Source: Pseudomonas cedrina subsp. cedrina
GTDB taxonomy: Bacteria; Pseudomonadota; Gammaproteobacteria; Pseudomonadales; Pseudomonadaceae
Assembly: GCF_001983175.1 (NCBI RefSeq)
Contig: NZ_MNPW01000014.1
Span: 144,507-208,506, forward strand
Direction of reading: 5' to 3'
Length of the DNA: 64,000 bases
Positions 36,654 to 45,389 of this stretch are shown piece by piece; position 1 is the first letter of the stretch; each line of letters begins with the position of its first letter. The notes beneath the pieces are model-generated. The model was given only the letters and a program-made list of their open reading frames with translations, was not told the DNA's origin and did no database searches. A program made the translations under genes and the position numbers.

Positions 36654-37085
36654 TTAGCTTGAACCGCAAACACGCTCCATACGCCAGAAACAGTCTTCTT
36701 CACCGACGATACTGAGCCCCCTGCGCTGATAGAGCCTGCGCGCGGGGTTGGTCTTGAATACCGTCAAACGCAACAGGCCCAACGCCTGCGCCTTGAGCGC
36801 CATCTGCTCCAATACCCAACTGCCCGCACCGCGCCCACGAAACGCCTCGAGCAAGTGCAACTCGCGAATATAGAGCGCCCGGCTGTCGCGACTGAGGCTG
36901 ACAAACCCCATCACGGCGTCGCCGTCGCAGATCAGCCAGTTCTCCCGGCCAGCCCAGGCGACGTCGAAGCCAGCGCTGGACCACACTAAGTCGTATTGCC
37001 GGTAGTAGCGACTCATCGACTCGAAGGTCAGGGTTCGTGCAAATGGGAGGTCCTGGTCGGTGGCCGCGCGCAAGTGAAACGCCAT
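36654..37085 (-). CDS. GNAT-family N-acetyltransferase
   Basis: Acetyl-CoA-dependent N-acetyltransferase (143 aa). The GNAT core is visible: LYIRELHLLEAFRGRGAGSW (motif A, Q/R-x-x-G-x-G/A pyrophosphate loop, about residues 72-91), then ALGLLRLTVFKTNPARRLYQ and GLSIVGEEDCFWRMER. The ATG directly follows the stop of the nitrilase-family gene (TAAATG), so it is cotranscribed with it. Substrate unknown. Confidence 0.85.
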   Translation of the reverse strand: MAFHLRAATDQDLPFARTLTFESMSRYYRQYDLVWSSAGFDVAWAGRENWLICDGDAVMGFVSLSRDSRALYIRELHLLEAFRGRGAGSWVLEQMALKAQALGLLRLTVFKTNPARRLYQRRGLSIVGEEDCFWRMERVCGSS

Positions 37086-37835
37086 TTAGACAACCACCAC
37101 CTGGCCAGCCCACACCCCGTCATCGCGATGAGCAATCACCAATGCATCACCTACCCCAGGCGCAGCGGCAAGCAAGTTGCCATCAGCGGCCCAGATAGCG
37201 CTACGCCCCGCGCAAACATAGCCACCGGATGGGCCACCATGGTTGGCCATCAACACCAGCAGGCCGTGCTCGGCTGCATAGCCCTGGAGCAGCGCGCTGT
37301 CCGTTGGGTAGCCGCCTTCGCTGATCAGCGCGCCGACGGCATAGACAGTGGCGCCCGCCTTTACCGCCAGGCGCGGATGGCTGGCGTGGGAAAAATCCGC
37401 GCACACGGCCAAAGCAATGGTGTCACTGGCCCACTCAAGGGGCGCGCCGCCCTGCCCTGGGACAAACGCAACCTCTTCGCCTGGGTGCAAATGCAGCTTG
37501 GTGTAGACCGCCAGGGAGCCATCCGCCCCCAGTACCAATGCGCCAATCGACACGCCGGCCTCGGGTGCCTGGCGGAGCGGCATTCCCACCACCGCCGTCA
37601 GCCCCAGTTCACGGGCCATTTCACGCAGGGGGGCCAGGACAGGGTCATCCGGCGCAATCGCCAAACCGGCAGCCAATGACGGCTCATACCCCGTCAGCGA
37701 CAGCTCCGGGAACACCAGCAATTGCACACCGTGCTCGGCTGCCGCCTGCATAAAAATCAGATGCCGCTCAATATTGGCGGGCAAGTCGCCCGCGATGGAG
37801 ATGGATTGAGCAGCAGCAAGGGTGAAAGTCGTCAT
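37086..37835 (-). CDS. Carbon-nitrogen hydrolase (nitrilase superfamily)
   Basis: Amidase/nitrilase-superfamily enzyme (249 aa) with the Glu-Lys-Cys triad: Glu in LLVFPELSLTGYE (about residue 43), Lys in YTKLHLHPGEE (about 114) and Cys in IALAVCADFSHASHP (about 147). It is on the short side for the family. The chosen ATG gives the TLAAAQSISIAGD first strand; the longer frame upstream adds no recognisable sequence. The acetyltransferase start abuts its stop, making a two-gene unit. The amide substrate cannot be read. Confidence 0.85.
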   Translation of the reverse strand: MTTFTLAAAQSISIAGDLPANIERHLIFMQAAAEHGVQLLVFPELSLTGYEPSLAAGLAIAPDDPVLAPLREMARELGLTAVVGMPLRQAPEAGVSIGALVLGADGSLAVYTKLHLHPGEEVAFVPGQGGAPLEWASDTIALAVCADFSHASHPRLAVKAGATVYAVGALISEGGYPTDSALLQGYAAEHGLLVLMANHGGPSGGYVCAGRSAIWAADGNLLAAAPGVGDALVIAHRDDGVWAGQVVVV

Positions 37836-37975
37836 GGTCGCGTCCAAGCAATCATCATCAAGGGTTGCAAGCATATCTCGCCCCATAGCGCTGAGTACCC
37901 GTGTGCAATAGAAATTAATGATTGAGTCCGCCCGCATGCCTCTAGTAAGCTCCCCCCATCTTTCGGAGACATGCC

Positions 37976-38110
37976 ATGTTGCAACTCACCCACACTCAGG
38001 TTTGCCCTGCTGCCAGCGCCCCGCGCTCGGTATCGGCTAGCCGCGTGAACGGTTCGAGCGCAACTGCCAGCTTTTATTTTGGGTATTGGTTTAGCCACTG
38101 GCGCGCCTGA
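37976..38110 (+). CDS. Aromatic-rich leader peptide 1 of the DAHP synthase gene
   Basis: A 44-codon frame behind GGAG (7-bp spacing). Its C-terminal part reads FYFGYWFSHW: three Phe, two Tyr and two Trp codons within ten (38072-38101), close to the stop. Together with the strong intrinsic terminator 52 bp downstream and the DAHP synthase gene after it, this has the layout of a transcription-attenuation leader sensing charged tRNA-Phe/Tyr/Trp. GGCGC within and after the last codons (38100-38104) can pair with GCGCC (38123-38127). GGGGT (38138-38142) can pair with ACCCC (38162-38166) as an antiterminator. The pairings are an inference by eye. Confidence 0.75.
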   Translation: MLQLTHTQVCPAASAPRSVSASRVNGSSATASFYFGYWFSHWRA

Positions 38111-38162
38111 TACCTGAAATCGGCGCCCACTGTTCAAGGGGTCGCCTGCCAGAGAAATCTAA

Positions 38163-38199
38163 CCCCCGGTCGGCTCCCCGACCGGGGGTTTTGTTTTTT
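38163..38199 (+). terminator. Attenuator terminator upstream of the DAHP synthase
   Basis: Perfect 11-bp stem CCCCCGGTCGG/CCGACCGGGGG with a 4-nt loop, followed by TTTTGTTTTTT. It lies between leader peptide 1 and leader peptide 2, so readthrough is needed for expression of the DAHP synthase from an upstream promoter. Confidence 0.9.
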
Positions 38200-38242
38200 A
38201 AGGCCCTCATCTTTTTGCAAGACCACTTAAAGGACATACGAC

Positions 38243-38395
38243 ATGAATTACGCCACCTATTACCGCTACGACATGTGCACCGCATGGCGATTTAGCCAGC
38301 TCCGCTCGGGACAGCCTGCCGCCTCCGATCGGTCACCTATTGGTGGCAAGCCAACACACGTAGCCAACCCGGCCAATTGTCGAACACCCCAGTAG
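38243..38395 (+). CDS. Second aromatic-rich small peptide upstream of the DAHP synthase
   Basis: A 50-codon frame behind AAAGGA (8-bp spacing), located after the terminator and ending 48 bp before the DAHP synthase ATG. Its N-terminus NYATYYRYDMCTAWRF holds four Tyr, one Trp and one Phe in 16 residues, whereas the rest is ordinary. A hairpin GCGGG-ACCGA-CCCGC follows the stop, just ahead of the DAHP synthase Shine-Dalgarno. It may act as a translational or second-tier leader sensing tyrosine. I know no named family for it. Confidence 0.6.
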   Translation: MNYATYYRYDMCTAWRFSQLRSGQPAASDRSPIGGKPTHVANPANCRTPQ

Positions 38396-38443
38396 GGCCA
38401 GGCGCGCGGGACCGACCCGCCGCTTGCCCAGGAAGCCTTGAAT

Positions 38444-39526
38444 ATGAACTCCGCCACCGCCGCTCTGCCGATCCGCACCCTGACCAGCGCCAATGAAGCC
38501 CTGACCCAGCGCCTGCCCAGTGCCCTTGAGCTCAAGCATCAGTTGCCCCTCAGCCCGTTCCTCAACGAACAAGTCCATGCCCATCGCCAAGCCGTGCGTG
38601 CCATCCTCAATGGCGAAGATTCGCGTTTGCTGGTGATCGTCGGACCGTGCTCGATCCACGACCCGGAATCGGCCATGGAATACGCGCGCAACCTGAAGAA
38701 GCTCGCGCTTGAAGTCAGTGACCAGATGCTCCTGGTGATCCGTGCCTATGTCGAAAAACCGCGCACCACCATCGGCTGGAAAGGCCTGGCCTACGACCCG
38801 CGACTGGATGGCAGCGACGACATGGCGGCCGGCCTCACCCTGTCCCGTGAGCTGATGCGCGAAATGCTGCGCCTGGGCCTGCCGGTCGCCACTGAGCTGC
38901 TGCAACCCATGGCCGCCGGCTACTTCGATGACTTGCTCAGCTGGGTTGCGATTGGTGCGCGCACTACCGAATCGCAAATTCACCGCGAAATGGCCAGCGG
39001 CCTGGGCGTGCCCGTGGGTTTCAAGAACGGCACCGATGGCGGCGTGGCCATTGCCTGTGACGCGATGCGTTCGGCCGCCCACCCGCATCGCCACTTCGGC
39101 GTCGACAGCCAGGGCCACCCGGCGATCATCCAGACCCCGGGCAACCCGGACACCCATCTGGTGCTGCGCGGCGGTCACCGTGGGCCGAACTACGACGCGC
39201 CACACGTGGCGCAGGTCAAGCACGACCTGGCCAAGTCCAAGGTAGCAGCGCGCATCATGGTTGATTGCAGCCATGCCAACAGTGGCAAGGACCCGCTGCG
39301 TCAACCGGCGGTGTTCAACGAGGTATTGGAGCAACGGCTACAGGGTGACGTGGCGCTGATAGGCATGATGCTCGAAAGTCATCTGTTCGAAGGCTGCCAA
39401 CCGTTGAGCGCATCCATGAAGTACGGCGTGTCGGTGACCGATGGTTGCCTGGGTTGGAACGCCACCGAACAATTGTTGCGCAGTGCGGCTGAGCGCTTGC
39501 GGGAACAGCACAAACCAACTGACTGA
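38444..39526 (+). CDS. aroF: 3-deoxy-7-phosphoheptulonate (DAHP) synthase, class I
   Basis: First enzyme of the shikimate pathway (360 aa): phosphoenolpyruvate plus erythrose-4-phosphate to DAHP, leading to Phe, Tyr and Trp. Class I AroF/G/H motifs are intact: LLVIVGPCSIHDPESAMEYA, RAYVEKPRTTIGWKGLAYDP, GFKNGTDGG and IMVDCSHANSGK (metal-binding Cys and His). ATG with AGGAAG; a TTG two codons upstream is possible but too close to that site. The 5' region with two aromatic leader peptides and a terminator suggests control by aromatic amino-acid supply. The allosteric type (Tyr, Phe or Trp) is not determined; the symbol is tentative. Confidence 0.93.
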   Translation: MNSATAALPIRTLTSANEALTQRLPSALELKHQLPLSPFLNEQVHAHRQAVRAILNGEDSRLLVIVGPCSIHDPESAMEYARNLKKLALEVSDQMLLVIRAYVEKPRTTIGWKGLAYDPRLDGSDDMAAGLTLSRELMREMLRLGLPVATELLQPMAAGYFDDLLSWVAIGARTTESQIHREMASGLGVPVGFKNGTDGGVAIACDAMRSAAHPHRHFGVDSQGHPAIIQTPGNPDTHLVLRGGHRGPNYDAPHVAQVKHDLAKSKVAARIMVDCSHANSGKDPLRQPAVFNEVLEQRLQGDVALIGMMLESHLFEGCQPLSASMKYGVSVTDGCLGWNATEQLLRSAAERLREQHKPTD

Positions 39527-39539
39527 TGAAGATCAGAAT

Positions 39540-39627
39540 GTGGAAGCGGGCTGGCTCGCGAATGCGGTGTATCAGTGACAGATGTACTGACTGACCCACC
39601 GCTTTCGCGAGCAAGCCCGCTCCCACA
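39540..39627. repeat. REP pair
   Basis: Inverted pair of Pseudomonas REP elements: GTGGAAGCGGGCTGGCTCGC on the left and GCGAGCAAGCCCGCTCCCAC on the right around a central palindromic region, immediately after the DAHP synthase stop. It may also act as a transcript 3'-end stabiliser. Confidence 0.85.
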
Positions 39628-39753
39628 TTTTAACCTCTGCACCCGAAGATTCGTGACCTGCGGTAAAGAGTCCTTTTCGGATTCGACGGTTTTTCCGAAG
39701 GAACGACGGGCGGATACTCGACTCCATTGCTCACACCCCTTCAGGAGTTACTG

Positions 39754-40572
39754 ATGTCTACCCCAACGCAAAACGTTCCGGCCTTCGGCCTTGGCACCTT
39801 CCGTCTGCAAGGCCAGGTGGTGATCGATTCCGTCAGCACCGGCCTGGAACTGGGCTATCGCGCCATCGATACCGCGCAGATCTACGAGAACGAAGCCGAG
39901 GTGGGCCAAGCGATTGCAGACAGCGGCATCCCGCGCGATGAGCTATTTATCACCAGCAAAATCTGGATCACCCATTTCGCCGAAGGCCAGTTGATTCCCA
40001 GCCTGCGCGAAAGCTTGCGCAAACTGAAAACCGACTACCTGGACCTGACCTTGATCCACTGGCCATCGCCGGAAGGCCAGGTGCCTGTCGCCGAATTCAT
40101 GGGCCAACTGCTGGAAGCCAAGCGCCTGGGCCTGACCCGCCAGATCGGCATTTCCAATTTCACCGTCGACCTGATGAAGCAAGCGATCACTGCCGTTGGG
40201 GCCGAGAACATCGCCACCAACCAGATCGAACTGCACCCCTACCTGCAAAATCGCAAGGTAGTGGAGTTCGCCACCGCCAACGGTATCCAGATCACGTCCT
40301 ACATGACACTGGCTTACGGCGAAGTGCTCAAAGACCCGGTAATCCAGCAGATCGCCGCGGGCCATCAGGCGACCCCGGCACAAGTGGCCCTGGCGTGGGC
40401 CATGCAGCTAGGTTATGCGGTCATCCCGTCGTCGACTAAACGCGCCAACCTGGAAAGCAACCTCAAGGCGCTGCAACTGACCTTGAGCGCTGCCGACATG
40501 CAGCAGCTTGCCGAGCTGGATCGCGGCCATCGCCTGACCAATCCAAAGGGTATCGCACCGAAGTGGGATTAA
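39754..40572 (+). CDS. dkgB: Aldo/keto reductase, 2,5-diketo-D-gluconate reductase B-like
   Basis: NADPH-dependent aldo/keto reductase (272 aa) that reduces 2,5-diketogluconate or small aldehydes such as methylglyoxal. Family signatures are GYRAIDTAQIYENEAEVGQA (catalytic Asp and Tyr), FITSKIW (Lys), DLTLIHWPSP (His) and the cofactor-binding IPSSTKRANLESNLKAL. The ATG follows AGGAG. The length matches E. coli DkgB (267 aa). The last bases overlap the convergent pseudo-receiver gene by four. Confidence 0.88.
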   Translation: MSTPTQNVPAFGLGTFRLQGQVVIDSVSTGLELGYRAIDTAQIYENEAEVGQAIADSGIPRDELFITSKIWITHFAEGQLIPSLRESLRKLKTDYLDLTLIHWPSPEGQVPVAEFMGQLLEAKRLGLTRQIGISNFTVDLMKQAITAVGAENIATNQIELHPYLQNRKVVEFATANGIQITSYMTLAYGEVLKDPVIQQIAAGHQATPAQVALAWAMQLGYAVIPSSTKRANLESNLKALQLTLSAADMQQLAELDRGHRLTNPKGIAPKWD

Positions 40573-41003
40573 ACCCCTGGCATGGGCGTGCGTGATAATT
40601 CCCGCAGCCAAGGCAGCACCCGCAGGCCGGTAGTGGCTGCGGGTGGGTCGATGATGTCCATGAAGTGTTCAAGGTTGACGTTGTCCGGCACGCCGGGCAG
40701 GCGCACCCGCACCCCCGGCATTGCGTCGGCGTGCGTGTCAGGATTCGGGCTCAGTTCCCGGTGATCGTAGATCAGCACATGATGCGCCTGGGGCTGCGGC
40801 CCGCAGGTGTGAACCGCAAGCGCCGCATTAATGATCAGCACGTCAAAAGGCTGTGCCGGGATGGCGGTGAGCAGTTGCACCTCTTCGAAGGTTTGCACCG
40901 GAACGATCCGGTAGTAACCCAACTGGTTGAGCATTTTTTCGATTTGCAGACGTTGCAGGTGCTGTTCATCGGCAATCAGGATGGTCAGTGCTTTGTTTGG
41001 CAT
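40569..41003 (-). CDS. Stand-alone degenerate receiver-domain protein
   Basis: Single-domain CheY-like protein (144 aa), starting NKALTILIADEQHLQRL with an AGGG site upstream. The acidic pair at the end of beta-1 is Asp-Glu. The position of the phospho-acceptor Asp at the end of beta-3 is Asn (FDVLIINAAL), and the usual MP-x-MDG turn and beta-5 Lys are not evident. It should not be phosphorylated normally. It is downstream of a BvgS-type kinase and its response regulator on the same strand, with 134 bp between it and the kinase stop, so it may modulate that system. Confidence 0.7.
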   Translation of the reverse strand: MPNKALTILIADEQHLQRLQIEKMLNQLGYYRIVPVQTFEEVQLLTAIPAQPFDVLIINAALAVHTCGPQPQAHHVLIYDHRELSPNPDTHADAMPGVRVRLPGVPDNVNLEHFMDIIDPPAATTGLRVLPWLRELSRTPMPGV

Positions 41004-41137
41004 GGCGAATCCCTGGGCAGGCATTACTCGTCGGTGAGCGCGGCCCATTTTCCAGACATACCCCGAAGACAAAATCAGGCTTGTTCCCGATCCATGTAGG
41101 AGTTCTCCCAAATCCGCTGAATGGCTACCCACATAGG

Positions 41138-44100
41138 TCAAGCCAGCTTGCTGTACTGGCTCAGGCTATGGCGCAAATCGTCGATCGCTGCGCATAGCGC
41201 CTCAACCGCAACCGCAACCGCCACTGCATCGCGGTCAGCGTTTTCACACACGCTTTCCAAGGCTTCGCAGCAGTTCACCAGCGCCTGGGCCCTGACCATG
41301 CGAGCCCCGCCTTTAACGCGATGAGCCAAGTCATGCAACGTGGCGAAATCCGCGTGTTGTCGCAGCGCCAGCAGCCGCGAGCGATCCTCTGCGAGACTAC
41401 TGAGCAGAGGCACCAACAGCTCGTTGAGGGCGCTCGTGTCGCCGCCTGTCAACGAGGTCAGCGTGCTTAAATCACACACCGGTTCGCGCTCATCCCTTAC
41501 GATTGCTACGGTGCGCGATGCCAACGCCGCGCGCAAATCATCAAGCCCGGTCGGCTTGAACAGACAACCGTCCATGCCCGCCTGCCGGCAGCGCTCGGTC
41601 TCCTCCGGCTGTGCGTTGGCGGTGAACCCCAAGATCAGGCACGGTGCCAGGCCACGCTGCCGCTCTTGGGCTCGGATATTACGTGCCAATGTGTAGCCAT
41701 CCATGACCGGCATGTTACTGTCGGTGATCACGCCATCAAATTTCCCATCCAGCCACAGTGCATAGCCCTCGGCGCCATCTTCAGCAGTAACGATGTGGTG
41801 CCCCAGGAAGCCCAGCTGTCGAGAAAGCAGCAAGCGGTTTGCCGGGTAGTCATCCACCACCAGCAGGTTCAATGCCTGCGTCGGCGGGACAGGTTCGCCG
41901 GCTGAGGACGCCGATGCTGCTGGCGTAGTCAACGCCAGCGCCAAGGTCACGTCCACCCGGGTCCCCTTGCCCAGCACACTGCTCAAGTGCAGACGACCAC
42001 CCATCATTTCGCACAGGTTGCGGCTGATCACCAATCCAAGGCCGGACCCAGTGCGCGCCGACTGGTCGTTATTGCTGCCCTGGATAAAAGGGTTGAACAA
42101 ACGCTGCTGGTCTTCGGCACTGATGCCAACCCCCGTGTCCTCCACATACAGCTGCAGGTTCAAATGATCGTCGGCTATGGCCGGCCGGCACTGGGCACCC
42201 AAGCGCACCTGACCGCTCGCGGTAAACTTGATGGCATTGCCCAGCAAATTGGAAACCACTTGCTTGAAGCGCAAAGGGTCTATGAGCACCTGTCGGTCAG
42301 TCGTCGGGGCGAGCTCGACTTGCAATTGCAACCCCTTGTCCCGCGCCAACCCCTCGAACACGCGCGCTACGGAGGCCAACAACTCGTGAAGGTTGGCCGG
42401 CGCCAGGGTCAGGGACAAGTGGCCGGATTCTATCCGCGCGATGTCCAGGATATCGCCAATCAGCTCCAACAGGCTTCGGGACGCCATCGAGGCCACCTCC
42501 AGCGCGTCCTGATCAACCCGGCCCTGCTCGGCGTTTTTCTGGGCCAGTTCGATCATACCGATCACGGCATTCATGGGCGTGCGGATTTCATGACTCATCG
42601 TCGCCAGGAACGTGGTCTTGGCACGGTTGGCGGCGTCGGCCTCCTCCTTGGCCTCCTGTAGCTGGCCCAGCAGGCGCTGGCGTTCGCTGACATCCACCCA
42701 GCCGGCAATCATGCCCACGACTTTTCCGTGACTGTCGCGGTGTGGCAGCATCCATTGGTAGATGGTCAACACACCACCGCCGGGAACCTTGAGTACCCGA
42801 TCCCGGATCTGCGGCTCGCCCAGCTCCATCACATTCAAGTAATCAGCATGGTACGACTGCGCCTGGGGCGGGTTGCCGGTGTCGGTTTGGACCACCGTCT
42901 TGCCAATCACGTCCTCCAGCTTGAAACCAAACACGTCAAGGTAAGCGTTGTTGCAAGCCATTAACCTGCCCTGGCGATCACGCACGTAAATCGGGTGCGG
43001 CGTGCCGTCGATCAGCTCGCTCATAAACCGCATCTGGTCGCTCAAGGCGCGTTCTGCCTGGGCGCGCCTGCGAATCAGGTTGCGCAGGTAAAGCACCCAG
43101 CCCAGGGTAATCAGCAACAGCAGCGCGGCCAGGCCAAATCCCTGGATGATCACGCTGCGATGACTGATCCAGTAGCTGTCTTCGATAATAATCTCACTGC
43201 GCCAACGGTTGGTCAGTTCGTCCATTTCTTCAGGCGTGATACTTAACAGCGCCTTTTCGAGGATCGAATACAGCTCCAGCTGGCTGCGGTTGACGCCAAA
43301 AGCAATCCGCGCCGGTTCCGTACCGACCGTGCTGGTGATACGCAAGCGATCTCTGAAATGGCGCGCAATCATGTAGCGTGCACTGATCAGCGAAATAACG
43401 GTTGCATCGGCACCGCCCTTGGCGACCAGGTCCAGGGCCTGCTCCGGATTCTCGACGTTAAAACAGTCGATGCCTGGATAGTCCCGGGCAATTTGCGTGG
43501 CGAGGCTGTTGCCGCCGATAAATGCCAGGCGTTTGCCGGGCATGTCCTCCAGCGTCACCAGGCTTTCGTCACCGGCGCGCGCCACCAGCACATAGGGATT
43601 GGACAGGTAGGGCCGAGTAAAACGCAGCTTTTCAGAGCGTTCAACGCTGGGCGTGATCACTGCCAGTATGTCCACTGCTCCGTTGCTGACGTCATCAATC
43701 TGCCGAGGCAACGAACTGCCTTGCAGCACTTCGAATTTCAAGCCCGTGCGCAGGCTGACCCGCGACAGGACCTCCTCGCTCAACCCCACGAACTGCCCCT
43801 GCTCGTTGAAAAATGACAGGGGCACGAACTTGTCGAGCGCCGCCACTTTCACCAGGGGATGTTTCTCCAGCCAGCGCCGCTCATTCTCACTCAGGCGCAA
43901 CCGGTCGGCGGCCAGGAAACCGCTGTCGCCGGCACTCCAGCGGCGCAGGATCTCCATCTGCTGGCCGGCCGGGATAACGGCCAGCGCGGCATTGATGATG
44001 TTCAGCAGGCGAATATTGTCCTCGGTGAAGGCAAACCCGAACGGGTTGACTTCCAGCGCGGAAAAGTCTGCCATGCGGACATTATTGAGATGATTCTTGT

Positions 44101-44761
44101 TGATCAGGTAGCGGGTACTGATGGCATCGCCCAGAAACACATCGGCCTGGCCGAACGCCACGGCGCCAATGGCTTGGTGGGTCGAGCCATACAGCAGCAG
44201 TTGCGCCTTCGGGTAAAAGGCCTGGACCGCATCCGGCTGCATATAGTGATAGAGCATCGCAACCCGCTTGCCGGCCAGGTCGGCGCTCAATGAATGGCTA
44301 TCACCCGCGCGGGTCACCAACACCGGTTGATCGTTGGCATAGGAGCGCGACAGTACCAGGTCCTTATCGGCCGCCTCATAGCCATTGGCCGAGCCGACCA
44401 GATCCACCTCGCCCCGCTTGAGTGCTTCGATCACTTCATCGCGGGTGTCGTAGCGTCGAACCTCGATAGGGATGTTTAAGATAAGGCTGATCAGCCACGC
44501 ATAGTCAGCGGTGATCCCTTCAAAATCGTTGTCGTTGCTCAGGTCGAAAGGCGCGTAGTCCGGCGCCGACACGCCCATCAGCAATACGCGTCGCTCGCGC
44601 AGCCAGCGCCAGTCACTTTCATCAAGCTCCAGGCGCGGGTTTTCAAGGGTGGAGTGGCCGAAGAGCCGCAGGGGATGTGGCTCATCCAGGGCCATCGCTG
44701 CACCGGACAGCAGCCCCGTCAGCAGGATGACCGTGGATATCAACAGCCGCAGGGTGTTCAT
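41138..44761 (-). CDS. BvgS/EvgS-type hybrid sensor histidine kinase
   Basis: Unorthodox sensor kinase (1207 aa). Order: signal peptide (residues 1-24), two periplasmic Venus-flytrap solute-binding domains (about 45-280 and 290-530), a membrane segment (about 545-565), PAS domain (about 585-700), HisKA with phospho-His724 (MSHEIRTPMNAVIGM), HATPase, receiver with Asp1014 (VITDSNMPVMDG) and an HPt domain with His1147 (HDLAHRVKGGARM). All phosphorelay residues are present. It follows the LuxR-type response regulator by one base, as in evgAS. Ligands of the flytrap domains may be amino acids, organic acids or ions; not determined. Confidence 0.93.
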   Translation of the reverse strand: MNTLRLLISTVILLTGLLSGAAMALDEPHPLRLFGHSTLENPRLELDESDWRWLRERRVLLMGVSAPDYAPFDLSNDNDFEGITADYAWLISLILNIPIEVRRYDTRDEVIEALKRGEVDLVGSANGYEAADKDLVLSRSYANDQPVLVTRAGDSHSLSADLAGKRVAMLYHYMQPDAVQAFYPKAQLLLYGSTHQAIGAVAFGQADVFLGDAISTRYLINKNHLNNVRMADFSALEVNPFGFAFTEDNIRLLNIINAALAVIPAGQQMEILRRWSAGDSGFLAADRLRLSENERRWLEKHPLVKVAALDKFVPLSFFNEQGQFVGLSEEVLSRVSLRTGLKFEVLQGSSLPRQIDDVSNGAVDILAVITPSVERSEKLRFTRPYLSNPYVLVARAGDESLVTLEDMPGKRLAFIGGNSLATQIARDYPGIDCFNVENPEQALDLVAKGGADATVISLISARYMIARHFRDRLRITSTVGTEPARIAFGVNRSQLELYSILEKALLSITPEEMDELTNRWRSEIIIEDSYWISHRSVIIQGFGLAALLLLITLGWVLYLRNLIRRRAQAERALSDQMRFMSELIDGTPHPIYVRDRQGRLMACNNAYLDVFGFKLEDVIGKTVVQTDTGNPPQAQSYHADYLNVMELGEPQIRDRVLKVPGGGVLTIYQWMLPHRDSHGKVVGMIAGWVDVSERQRLLGQLQEAKEEADAANRAKTTFLATMSHEIRTPMNAVIGMIELAQKNAEQGRVDQDALEVASMASRSLLELIGDILDIARIESGHLSLTLAPANLHELLASVARVFEGLARDKGLQLQVELAPTTDRQVLIDPLRFKQVVSNLLGNAIKFTASGQVRLGAQCRPAIADDHLNLQLYVEDTGVGISAEDQQRLFNPFIQGSNNDQSARTGSGLGLVISRNLCEMMGGRLHLSSVLGKGTRVDVTLALALTTPAASASSAGEPVPPTQALNLLVVDDYPANRLLLSRQLGFLGHHIVTAEDGAEGYALWLDGKFDGVITDSNMPVMDGYTLARNIRAQERQRGLAPCLILGFTANAQPEETERCRQAGMDGCLFKPTGLDDLRAALASRTVAIVRDEREPVCDLSTLTSLTGGDTSALNELLVPLLSSLAEDRSRLLALRQHADFATLHDLAHRVKGGARMVRAQALVNCCEALESVCENADRDAVAVAVAVEALCAAIDDLRHSLSQYSKLA

Positions 44762-44762
44762 T

Positions 44763-45389
44763 TCAGATCAGGTGATTGCGCTGAGCGAACTTGGACAGGT
44801 GCACCACCGAGGACATACGCAATTTCTCTTTGAGTCGTGTCTTGTAGGTGCTGATGGTCTTGTGGCTCAGCAACATGTCTTCGGCGATGTCCTTGTTGCC
44901 CAGGCCCAGCGCCAGCTTTTGCAGCACCGTCAATTCGCGGTCGGACAGCGCGTCCACCAGTTCCTGTTCGGTCGTCTGCAAATCGTCACGGCGTACTGAA
45001 CTGGTGGCCACACTGGGGAAGCAACTATAGCCCGACCTGATCGCCCTGATCGCCTTTTGCAGTTCATCGAGCTCACCCGTCTTGTTGACAAAGCCCATGG
45101 CCCCCGCACGCATGCAACGCGTGGAGAAGAACACCGCCAGGTACGAAGTCAGCACCAGGATCTTGCAAGGCAGTTCCAGCGCCTTGATCCGGCTGATCAC
45201 TTCAAGCCCGCCGAGCTTGGGCATTGCCAGGTCCAGGATGACCAGATCCGGACGTTCCTCTCGCGCAAGCTGCATGGCGTCTGCGCCGTTGCCCGCTTCA
45301 AGAATTTCATTGAAGCCTTCCTGCTTGAGCAGGTACTTCACGGTGGCGCGTATAAAAGGGTGATCGTCAACAATTAACGCTTTGCTCAT
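44763..45389 (-). CDS. BvgA/EvgA-type LuxR-family response regulator
   Basis: NarL/FixJ-type response regulator (208 aa) that should receive phosphate from the HPt domain of the adjacent hybrid kinase. Receiver domain SKALIVDDHPFIRATVKYLL with the acceptor Asp in PDLVILDLAMPKLGG (about residue 53), and the C-terminal HTH LSDRELTVLQKLALGLGNKD, LSHKTISTYKTRLKEKL. I start at MSKAL behind GGGGAG; the frame is open further upstream but unconvincing. The kinase ATG follows the stop after one base, so the pair is translationally linked. Confidence 0.93.
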   Translation of the reverse strand: MSKALIVDDHPFIRATVKYLLKQEGFNEILEAGNGADAMQLAREERPDLVILDLAMPKLGGLEVISRIKALELPCKILVLTSYLAVFFSTRCMRAGAMGFVNKTGELDELQKAIRAIRSGYSCFPSVATSSVRRDDLQTTEQELVDALSDRELTVLQKLALGLGNKDIAEDMLLSHKTISTYKTRLKEKLRMSSVVHLSKFAQRNHLI

